Of a stretch of 22,585 bases of DNA, positions 8,562 through 14,539 are shown in pieces. Location of the stretch: NCBI GenBank assembly GCA_021826255.1, contig JAKBAZ010000005.1, positions 1 through 22,585 of the forward strand, in the 5' to 3' direction. Both the position numbers and the translations under genes were made by a program. The notes beneath the pieces were generated by a model. It did not search any database, was not told the DNA's origin, and saw only the letters and a program-made list of their open reading frames with translations. This DNA is from Actinomycetes bacterium. Its GTDB lineage: Bacteria > Actinomycetota > Acidimicrobiia > Acidimicrobiales > RAAP-2. Numbering within the stretch: position 1 is the stretch's first letter; each line of letters begins with the position of its first letter.

Positions 8562-8567
8562 GAGACT
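8562..8567 (+). promoter_or_regulatory. Possible -10 box for argS
   Basis: GAGACT has the two most conserved -10 bases (A at position 2, T at position 6) and ends six bases before GTG 8574. The alternative is ordinary initiation from GGGAG at 8560-8564, whose spacing of nine bases is rather long. The two readings cannot be separated by eye. Confidence 0.3.
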
Positions 8568-8573
8568 ACGGAA

Positions 8574-10286
8574 GTGAGTTCTCTTTACGCCGCCCTCGAG
8601 GAACGACTTTCTCGAGCCTTCGACGCTGTGAGTCCGGGCGCTGACCCCGTCCTTCGCCCTTCCGAACACGCCGACTTTCAGGCCAACGGAGCTCTCGGTC
8701 TGGCGAAAGTGTTGGGACAGAGTCCCCGTGAGGTAGCCCAGCGAGTGATCGACGTTCTCGACATCGCCGATCTGGCCCGAGTCGAGATTGCTGGTCCGGG
8801 TTTCATCAACGTGGTGGTGAGCGTGGACGAGATGAGTCAGCGCCTGGTGGATCTTCTGTCGAACGAACGACTCGGTGTCGAGCGTCGGTCAGCGCGTCGA
8901 GTGGTCATCGATTACTCCGCACCCAACGTCGCCAAGGAGATGCACGTTGGACACCTTCGCAGCACGGTGATCGGGGACAGTTTGGCTCGACTCCACCGAT
9001 TCCTCGGCGACGAAGTGATTGCGCGCAACCACGTCGGCGATTGGGGTACCCCCTTTGGGATGTTGATCGAGCACCTGCTCGATTTAGGGGAGGCCGAGGC
9101 CGTGGCGTCACTATCGGTGGGCGACCTCGACAGTTTCTACCGGGCGGCTCGCGCCAAGTTCGACGCGGACGAGACCTTTCGCGAACGTAGCCGGGCGAGA
9201 GTCGTGTCGCTCCAGAGTGGGGACGAGGAGACCCGTCGACTGTGGCAAATCCTGGTCGACCAGTCGGTGGCGTACTTCAGCGAGGTGTACGAGGCGCTCG
9301 ACGTGGAGTTGACTGCGGCGGACGTCGTGGGCGAGTCCGCCTACAACGACGACTTGGAGTCCGTTCTCCACGACCTCGCCGCGAAAGACCTCCTCGTTGA
9401 AAGTGAGGGCGCCCAGTGCGTCTTTCCGCCCGGGTTCGTCGGTCGCGACGGCGAACCCCAGCCCCTCATCGTGAGAAAGAGCGACGATGGATTCGGCTAC
9501 GCCGCTACCGACCTCGCCGCGGTGCGCGATCGCGTGGGGCGACTGGGCGCCGACGAGATCTACTACGTGGTGGGTTCTCCCCAGAGCCAGCACTTCCAGA
9601 TGGTCTTTTCCGTCGCTCGTCTCGCCGGCTGGTTGCCCGAGTGGGTTCACTGCGAGCACGTCGCCTTCGGGAGCGTTCTCGGGCCCGACCGCAAGATGTT
9701 CAAGTCCCGGACCGGAGAGACCGTAAAACTCATCGCGCTACTGGACGACGCTACCGAGGCGGCCCGACGAGAAGTGACGGCACGGCGACCCGAGATCGGC
9801 GTTGAGGAAGCGGAGAGTTTGGCCCGCGACGTTGCGAGAGCGGCGATTAAATACGCCGACTTGTCGACCGACCGTCTGCGCGACTACGTCTTTGATCTCG
9901 ACCGGATGATCTCCGCCGAAGGCGACACCGGACCGTATTTGCAGTACGCGCACGCGAGAATTCGTGCCCTCTTTCGGCGCGCCGGAATCGAACGGGCCCC
10001 TCACGTGACTCCTCTCCTACACGAGCCCTCCGAGCGGGCCCTCGCCCTTGGACTTCTCGGGTGGCCCGACGCCGTCGAGGCCACGGTTCGCACGTCACAG
10101 CCCCACCGCCTGTGTTCCTACCTGTTCGACGTTGCTCAGCGCTTCAGTACGTTTTACGAAGAGTGTCCCGTGTTGAACGCTCCCGAGGGTGTTCGAGAGT
10201 CTCGCCTGGCCCTCGCCGAGCTCACCGCGCGGACGCTCGCCCAGGGCCTCGCCCTGCTCGGCATCGCCGCGCCGGAGCAAATGTAG
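8574..10286 (+). CDS. argS: Arginyl-tRNA synthetase
   Basis: Class I aminoacyl-tRNA synthetase that charges tRNA-Arg. It has 570 residues with the standard order: the N-terminal Arg-specific tRNA D-loop-binding domain, then SAPNVAKEMHVGHLRST with HVGH (124-127) as the HIGH motif. KMFKSRTGE (374-382) is the KMSKS-type loop, and the C-terminal DALR anticodon-binding domain follows, including a TGPYLQYAHARI segment. A GTG start is used. In many actinobacteria argS is followed directly by lysA-hom-thrC-thrB-rho. Here lysA begins about 7.8 kb downstream, although a tRNA-Arg gene lies within the intervening block. Confidence 0.97.
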   Translation: MSSLYAALEERLSRAFDAVSPGADPVLRPSEHADFQANGALGLAKVLGQSPREVAQRVIDVLDIADLARVEIAGPGFINVVVSVDEMSQRLVDLLSNERLGVERRSARRVVIDYSAPNVAKEMHVGHLRSTVIGDSLARLHRFLGDEVIARNHVGDWGTPFGMLIEHLLDLGEAEAVASLSVGDLDSFYRAARAKFDADETFRERSRARVVSLQSGDEETRRLWQILVDQSVAYFSEVYEALDVELTAADVVGESAYNDDLESVLHDLAAKDLLVESEGAQCVFPPGFVGRDGEPQPLIVRKSDDGFGYAATDLAAVRDRVGRLGADEIYYVVGSPQSQHFQMVFSVARLAGWLPEWVHCEHVAFGSVLGPDRKMFKSRTGETVKLIALLDDATEAARREVTARRPEIGVEEAESLARDVARAAIKYADLSTDRLRDYVFDLDRMISAEGDTGPYLQYAHARIRALFRRAGIERAPHVTPLLHEPSERALALGLLGWPDAVEATVRTSQPHRLCSYLFDVAQRFSTFYEECPVLNAPEGVRESRLALAELTARTLAQGLALLGIAAPEQM

Positions 10287-10302
10287 GACGACATTCGTCG
10301 TC
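10287..10302 (+). other. Small hairpin after argS
   Basis: GACGAC-ATTC-GTCGTC is a perfect 6-bp stem with a four-base loop. It begins on the base after the argS stop codon and lies just upstream of the operator at 10309. No T-run follows, so it is a poor intrinsic terminator. It could stabilise the argS 3' end. Confidence 0.3.
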
Positions 10303-10308
10303 TGACTG

Positions 10309-10324
10309 ATACCCTAAGGGGTAT
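10309..10324 (+). promoter_or_regulatory. CsoR/CstR-type operator over the csoR-like promoter
   Basis: ATACCCTAAGGGGTAT has perfect 6-bp inverted arms (ATACCC/GGGTAT) around four bases. This is the known shape of CsoR and CstR operators, which have A/T-flanked C-runs facing G-runs. It contains TACCCT, a TANNNT-type -10 (10310-10315), and runs into the ATG at 10323, so bound repressor would block the regulator's own promoter. A second copy with 7-bp arms lies at 17097. Autoregulation is the norm for this family. Binding here is inferred. Confidence 0.7.
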
Positions 10325-10628
10325 GACGACCAAAAAGACTCTCAGTGCTCCGGTCCAGACCGCTTCACTCGCGGACGAGGAGCAGATGGCGGCGTTAATC
10401 AAGCGAGTGAAGCGAGCGAGCGGTCAGCTGAACGCGGTCGTGAGGATGCTCGAGGAGGGCCGACCGTGTCCCGACGTGGTCACCCAGATGTCCGCCGTGT
10501 CCAAAGCGGTACATACCGCCGCCTTCACCCTCATCGCGTCCAAACTCCAAGAGTGCATCCTCAATCCCGGGGACTACCAAGCCGACGCGACCCAACAGTT
10601 GCAAAAGTTGTTCCTGCAACTGGCCTAA
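10323..10628 (+). CDS. CsoR/RcnR-family (DUF156) transcriptional repressor, CstR-like
   Basis: An all-helical tetrameric repressor family that senses Cu(I) (CsoR), Ni/Co (RcnR), formaldehyde (FrmR) or persulfides (CstR). It has 101 residues. The first helix carries LIKRVKRASGQLNAVVRMLEEG. Sensor positions are Cys49 and Cys78, 29 residues apart as in M. tuberculosis CsoR (Cys36/Cys65). However, the position of CsoR His61 is Lys74 here, so a CsoR Cu(I) site is incomplete, and the Cys pair without His resembles persulfide-sensing CstR. ATG 10323 fits a leaderless start with the -10 inside the operator. ATG 10386, behind GAGGAG, would give a shorter but still nearly complete 80-residue protein. 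It probably heads an operon with the two genes that follow. Confidence 0.88.
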   Translation: MTTKKTLSAPVQTASLADEEQMAALIKRVKRASGQLNAVVRMLEEGRPCPDVVTQMSAVSKAVHTAAFTLIASKLQECILNPGDYQADATQQLQKLFLQLA

Positions 10629-10657
10629 ATGACCCACCAACGACGGAGAAACACCGT

Positions 10658-10780
10658 ATGTGTCAACAAGTGATGTGCCCCGAGTGCTCCAAGCCCACCT
10701 GGTCGGGATGTGGACAACACATTGAGCAGGCTCTCGCCGGGATTCCCGTCGAGGAACGCTGCGCCGGGCATTCTTCGTGA
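10658..10780 (+). CDS. 40-residue cysteine-rich protein
   Basis: A short but convincing gene. It has GGAGA eight bases before the ATG and a 4-base overlap (GTGA) with the next start, and its composition is structured. Cysteines are at 2, 7, 10, 18 and 34, with CPEC at 7-10 followed by KPTWSGCGQH (12-21), which looks like a small zinc-ribbon or metal/thiol-binding knuckle. I believe similar tiny proteins (CxxCGKxTWxGCGxH) are widespread and uncharacterised in actinobacteria. That is recollection, not a search. Its place between a thiol- or metal-responsive repressor and a methyltransferase suggests a metal- or sulfur-linked role. No function is established. Confidence 0.75.
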   Translation: MCQQVMCPECSKPTWSGCGQHIEQALAGIPVEERCAGHSS

Positions 10781-11544
10781 GTCGGGCTGACTCGTGGGCG
10801 GAGTCTCTGGCGGCCTGGGCGATTCCCGAGGAGATCCTTCGACAGGCGCCAGAGAGCCCGTGGATTCACCCACCGGTGTTGTTCCAACTCCCCGCGGTCA
10901 TTCCCGATTCACCCTCTCACGAGCGTGCGAGGGAAGTCCTCTCCGCCCAAGGGTCGGTGCTCGACGTCGGGTGCGGGGGAGGCATCGCCGCCTTCGCGCT
11001 GACTCCGCCCGCCTCCCTGGTCGTCGGAGTAGACCACCAGGGAGAGATGCTGGAGATGTTCACCGCTAACGCTCGCGAACGAGGGGTGACAAGCGAGGTC
11101 GTCGAGGGGTTCTTTCCGGCGGTGGCCGACCAGATCCCCGTGTGCGACGTGGCGGTGAGTCACCACGTGGTGTACAACGTTGCTGACATCGTCCCGTTCG
11201 TCACCTCGCTCAGCGAGAAGGCGCGTCGGCGAGTGGTAATCGAGATGCCCCAGTCGCATCCGCTCGCCACGATGGCCCCCGCCTGGAAGCACTTCTGGGA
11301 CCTCGAACGGCCCGACGGGCCTCACCATGACGATTTCGCGGTGGTTGTTCGAGAGGCGGGCTTTGAGCCTCACGTTGAACTCTTTGACGGGGTGATGCGA
11401 CGAGAGCAAACCCCCGAACAAGCCGCGCACTTCATGAGAATTCGCCTCTGTCTCGGTCCCGAGCGCGAGGGTGAGGTGGCGGAGTTCTTCGCGGCTCAGG
11501 CCCCGACAGCGTCCCCTCTCGCGTGCGTGTGGTGGGACCTGTAG
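10777..11544 (+). CDS. Class I SAM-dependent methyltransferase
   Basis: A 255-residue protein with a Rossmann-fold SAM-binding motif I, VLDVGCGGG (61-69), then the acidic end of strand 2 in VGVDHQGEMLEM and a motif IV-like VCDVAVSHHVVYNV. The first 55 residues form a helical cap with no recognisable domain. The GTG start overlaps the stop of the 40-residue gene (GTGA), so translation is probably coupled and the two proteins made together. The substrate is unknown. The family covers small molecules, lipids and proteins. The context behind a CstR-like regulator makes a thiol or metal-related substrate worth testing, but this is only inference. Confidence 0.85.
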   Translation: MSRADSWAESLAAWAIPEEILRQAPESPWIHPPVLFQLPAVIPDSPSHERAREVLSAQGSVLDVGCGGGIAAFALTPPASLVVGVDHQGEMLEMFTANARERGVTSEVVEGFFPAVADQIPVCDVAVSHHVVYNVADIVPFVTSLSEKARRRVVIEMPQSHPLATMAPAWKHFWDLERPDGPHHDDFAVVVREAGFEPHVELFDGVMRREQTPEQAAHFMRIRLCLGPEREGEVAEFFAAQAPTASPLACVWWDL

Positions 11545-11561
11545 GAACCAGAGTCGTGTGG

Positions 11562-11567
11562 TAGGTT
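11562..11567 (+). promoter_or_regulatory. Candidate -10 box for the btu riboswitch transcript
   Basis: TAGGTT is a TANNNT match whose predicted start, near 11574, falls just before the first paired bases of the cobalamin aptamer. That is the expected position for a riboswitch promoter. It lies 18 bases after the methyltransferase stop codon. Confidence 0.45.
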
Positions 11568-11574
11568 GAGGTCG

Positions 11575-11690
11575 CCTCACGTCAGCGAAGTCGGTGAAAG
11601 TCCGACGCTGTCCCGCAACTGTAACGAGGGTTCGTCCCTCGAGAGCCAGGTCGCCTGACGCAGGTGTAGTACCCAGATCAGCTCTCGAGG
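11575..11690 (+). ncRNA. Cobalamin riboswitch controlling btuFCD
   Basis: Conserved cobalamin-aptamer blocks appear in order: TCGGTGAAAGTCCGA (the GGTGNGAANNCC element, 11591-11605), TCCCGCAACTGTAA (11611-11624), a short hairpin CGAGGG-TTCGT-CCCTCG (11625-11641), and the B12 box AGCCAGGTCGCCTG (11644-11657). A closing stem CGTCAG (11580-11585) / CTGACG (11655-11660) brackets the core. The aptamer is compact, lacking long P7-P11 arms. CCTCGAGAGC (11637-11646) can instead pair perfectly with GCTCTCGAGG (11681-11690), breaking the internal hairpin and covering the start of the B12 box. This is a plausible ligand-dependent switch. With B12 bound, expression of the uptake operon should fall. Confidence 0.92.
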
Positions 11691-11718
11691 TATGGAGCGG
11701 TCGGCCGGATCTCCATCC
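11689..11718 (+). terminator. Possible expression-platform hairpin
   Basis: GG-(T)-ATGGAG pairs with CTCCATCC (11711-11718), with an inner CGG/CCG stem, and is followed by the T-rich stretch TCCTTTCTTT. It could act as a weak intrinsic terminator between aptamer and btuF. Its 5' edge shares two bases with the alternative helix at 11681-11690. The T-run is interrupted, so control of translation at AAGGAG (11748-11753) is equally possible. Confidence 0.3.
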
Positions 11719-11758
11719 GTCGTCCTTTCTTTGCTTCGACGAAACCTAAGGAGAATCC

Positions 11759-12679
11759 ATGTTGCGCTTTACGCGCCTCACCGGTCTCCTCGCGGTGGCG
11801 TCGCTGGTGGTCCCCCTCGGGGTCTCCACCACGTCCTCCGCGAGGACTGTCCCCCAACCCTGCGTCATCTCGCTGTCACCGACGGCGACCGAAACGTTGT
11901 TCGCCCTCGGCGCTGGACCCGACGTCAAGGCGGTCGACACCGACTCGAACTACCCGACGGTGGGTCTTCCCCACCTCAAAATCAACGCGTTTAGTCCGAG
12001 CGTTGAAGGAGTGCTGGGGGCCTGTGGAGCGAAGGGGGTCAAGCCGTCGCTCGTGGTGATCTCCTACGACGCGAACTCGATTGCCGAAAAACTTCGCGCC
12101 GTCGGAGTGAGGGTATTGAACCAGTCGGCTCCTTCAACTCTGTCTGGGGCGTACTCCCAGATCGAGGCGTTAGGAGCAGCCCTCGGGCGAACTCGTCAGG
12201 CCGCTGCGCTCGTGGCGTCCATGTCGACGTCGATCACGGCCTCGTTAGCGTCGGTGCCCCACGTTCGTGGTCGTTCGCCACGGATCTACTACGAGTTGGA
12301 CCCGACTCTCTACTCCGTGACGAGTAGCACCTTCGTGGGATCCATCTTGAAGAGGATGGGAACAGTCAACATCGCCGATCCGAAGAACACGTCGGCGGAC
12401 GCCGGGTACCCCCAGCTCAACGCTGAGTACGTGGTCGCCGCGAATCCCCAAATTATTTTCCTCGCCGACACGGTGTGCTGTCACGCCAGTCCCGCGAGCG
12501 TGGCTCACCGTGCGGGATTCTCTCGAGTAGCGGCGGTCACCGACGGGCACGTAGTCGCCCTGAACGATGACGTGGCGTCTCGTTGGGGACCACGACTGAC
12601 CGAGTTGGTCGCCCAGTTGGCCCACGCCGTGCGCGCCGCCCTCACCGATTCGCGCTTGTGGACTAAGTCACTCGGGTGA
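11759..12679 (+). CDS. btuF: Cobalamin-binding periplasmic-type protein of the B12 ABC importer
   Basis: Substrate-binding protein that delivers vitamin B12 or corrinoids to the BtuCD importer. It has 306 residues. The N-terminal signal peptide has a basic start and hydrophobic residues 9-21, with a probable signal-peptidase-I site near SSA-RT (about 28). The BtuF/FepB-type fold begins with CVISLSPTATETLFALGAG (about 35-53), and later segments include AVDTDSNYP and LKINAFSPSVEGVLG. AAGGAG lies five bases before the ATG. There is no lipobox cysteine near the signal peptide, unusual for a binding protein in a Gram-positive cell. The riboswitch in front and btuC and btuD behind support B12 rather than siderophore or haem. 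Confidence 0.9.
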   Translation: MLRFTRLTGLLAVASLVVPLGVSTTSSARTVPQPCVISLSPTATETLFALGAGPDVKAVDTDSNYPTVGLPHLKINAFSPSVEGVLGACGAKGVKPSLVVISYDANSIAEKLRAVGVRVLNQSAPSTLSGAYSQIEALGAALGRTRQAAALVASMSTSITASLASVPHVRGRSPRIYYELDPTLYSVTSSTFVGSILKRMGTVNIADPKNTSADAGYPQLNAEYVVAANPQIIFLADTVCCHASPASVAHRAGFSRVAAVTDGHVVALNDDVASRWGPRLTELVAQLAHAVRAALTDSRLWTKSLG

Positions 12680-13716
12680 TTGCTCCGGGATCGCCCCCGG
12701 GACGTCGGCGTCTCGTCGTTGTCTCGGGGGCCATCACTCTCACGTTGTTGATCGCCATCACGACGGGTCTCGCGGTCGGCCCTACGCCGATCTCGACTCC
12801 ACGAATTCTCGGGGCGCTCCTGAGCTATCTCGGGGTGGGTCACTCCACGTTGACACCACTCCAGTCCACCATTGTGTGGCAACTACGAGCCCCCCGGTTG
12901 GTTCTGGGTCTCGTCGCGGGGGCCATGTTGGCGACGGCGGGAGCGAGTTACCAGGGAGTGTTTCGAAATCCGCTGGCCGACCCCTATCTCCTCGGCGTGG
13001 CCGCCGGGGCGGGGCTCGGGGCGACGTTCGCCATCGTGAGGACGGGAGTGGGTAACGCCATTCCGGTCTGGACGCCGTGGTTGGCCTTCTCTGGCGCCCT
13101 CCTCGCGGTGCTCGCGACGTGGACCATCGGGGGGCGGAGCCTTCGCTCAACGCCCGCGACCCTCCTGCTCGCCGGAGTTGCGGTGTCGGCCCTTCTCACT
13201 AGTGCGCAGACCTACCTTCAACAGCAGGCCTCCGCTCAATCCATCGCTCGCGTGTACATCTGGCTCCTCGGCTCGTTGGCCGGGGCGAGTTGGCACTCCG
13301 TCGGCGTCATCGTTCCTTACGTCGTGGTGAGCCTCGTCGTCTGCCTCTTCGCGGCGAGGGCGCTTGACGTGTTGAGCGTGGGCGAGGAGGAGGCGCAGTC
13401 GTTAGGCATCCGGGTACGTCAGGTTCGATGGGCGGTCATTGCGGCGGCGTCTCTCGGTACCTCGGCCGTCGTCTCCGCGGCGGGACTCATCGGCTTCGTC
13501 GGCATCATCGTTCCCCACACGATCCGCTTGATGGTCGGCGTGAGTTATCGGCGCATCGTGCCACTCTCACTGGTCCTGGGAGCGGCCTTTTTGGTGCTCG
13601 CCGACACGGTGGCGCGCACCGTCATGGCTCCCTCCGAGTTACCTCTGGGAGTCGTGACGGCGTTGATCGGCGCACCCATCTTCGTGGTGATTTTGAGTTG
13701 GCGTAGATCGACGTGA
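12676..13716 (+). CDS. btuC: B12 ABC importer permease (FecCD family)
   Basis: Transmembrane subunit of the corrinoid importer. It has 346 residues and about ten hydrophobic helices, the usual type II importer architecture. Landmarks are RAPRLVLGLVAGAMLATAG (about 69-87), FRNPLADPYLLGVAAGAGLGA and, near the C-terminus, GLIGFVGIIVPH, which precedes the coupling region facing the ATPase. The GTG start overlaps the btuF stop by four bases (GTGA) and its own stop overlaps btuD in the same way, so the three are translationally coupled. Confidence 0.93.
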   Translation: MIAPGSPPGRRRLVVVSGAITLTLLIAITTGLAVGPTPISTPRILGALLSYLGVGHSTLTPLQSTIVWQLRAPRLVLGLVAGAMLATAGASYQGVFRNPLADPYLLGVAAGAGLGATFAIVRTGVGNAIPVWTPWLAFSGALLAVLATWTIGGRSLRSTPATLLLAGVAVSALLTSAQTYLQQQASAQSIARVYIWLLGSLAGASWHSVGVIVPYVVVSLVVCLFAARALDVLSVGEEEAQSLGIRVRQVRWAVIAAASLGTSAVVSAAGLIGFVGIIVPHTIRLMVGVSYRRIVPLSLVLGAAFLVLADTVARTVMAPSELPLGVVTALIGAPIFVVILSWRRST

Positions 13717-14510
13717 TTGACATCTCCCACGTGAGCGTGAAGGTCCACAAGGCCACCCTGGTGGGCGACGTCACGCTGTCCCTCGAGCCCGCCCAGTGGT
13801 GCACGATCGTGGGGGCGAACGGAGCGGGCAAGACGACCCTCGTGAAGGTGGTGGCCGGACTTCTGAGGCCCGATGAGGGTCGGGTCACCATCGGGGGAGA
13901 GGACGTCTCCACGATGAGCGAACGAGAGCGCGCCCGACGGATCGCCTACGTTCCCCAGCACCCCGAGATTCCCTCCGGAATGACGGTCCTCGACTACGTG
14001 GCCCTCGGCCGGGTTCCCTATCACGGGGTCATGCGCGCCCCGAGTCAAGGAGATCGACGCATCACCGCGGAGGTGTGTGAACGAGTGGGTCTCACTCCGT
14101 TTCTCACCCGGGACGCCGGGAGTCTCTCGGGTGGTGAGCGCCAACGCATGATTCTCGCTCGAGCGCTGGCCCAGAGCACCACCGTCGTGGTGCTCGACGA
14201 GCCGACGACGGGTCTCGACGTGCGCCACCAAATGACTCTCTTGGAACTGCTGCACCGCGAAGTCCTCGAGTGCGGACTGACCGTGCTCGCCACTCTTCAC
14301 GACTTGACTTTGGCTGGTCAATTCGCCGATCGATTGATTCTGCTGAGCGAGGGCCGCGTTCGCCAGGACGGTCCCGCGCGAGACGTCGTGCGCTCGAAAG
14401 AACTCGAGGAGAGCTACGGAATCGGAGTGACGGTGGTCAACATCGACGGCGTCGACGTCGTGATTCCGCGCCGCGGTGACCCCCAGGGACCCCCCTCACA
14501 ACCTCGGTAA
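13713..14510 (+). CDS. btuD: B12 ABC importer ATPase
   Basis: Nucleotide-binding subunit that powers corrinoid uptake. It has 265 residues with Walker A GANGAGKTT (34-42), Q-loop around YVPQHP (79-84), signature LSGGERQ (138-144), Walker B VVVLDEPTTGLD (158-169) and H-loop His196 in ATLHDL. The GTG start overlaps btuC by four bases. About 40 residues follow the ATPase core and end in a basic, proline-rich tail. It is the last gene of the riboswitch-controlled operon. The next gene appears to have its own promoter overlapping the btuD stop. Confidence 0.93.
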   Translation: MIDISHVSVKVHKATLVGDVTLSLEPAQWCTIVGANGAGKTTLVKVVAGLLRPDEGRVTIGGEDVSTMSERERARRIAYVPQHPEIPSGMTVLDYVALGRVPYHGVMRAPSQGDRRITAEVCERVGLTPFLTRDAGSLSGGERQRMILARALAQSTTVVVLDEPTTGLDVRHQMTLLELLHREVLECGLTVLATLHDLTLAGQFADRLILLSEGRVRQDGPARDVVRSKELEESYGIGVTVVNIDGVDVVIPRRGDPQGPPSQPR

Positions 14511-14513
14511 ACT
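14508..14513 (+). promoter_or_regulatory. Candidate -10 box for pyruvate kinase
   Basis: TAAACT overlaps the btuD stop codon and predicts a start near 14520. The resulting leader of about 20 bases contains GAAGGGA, five bases before GTG 14540. So pyk would have a conventional short leader and its own promoter outside B12 control. Confidence 0.4.
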
Positions 14514-14539
14514 AAGACGACGTCGACGAAGGGAATACT

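Noticed and set aside
8508..8669. N-terminal extension of aconitase to 8669
   Set aside because: The added 54 residues read into the divergent argS gene and do not resemble aconitase. MADSLDSFG at 8507 is the family-like start and has a -10-like box in the common register.
13545..14321. Minus-strand open frame opposite btuC and btuD
   Set aside because: The plus-strand genes have all their ABC transporter motifs, and the antisense frame has none.
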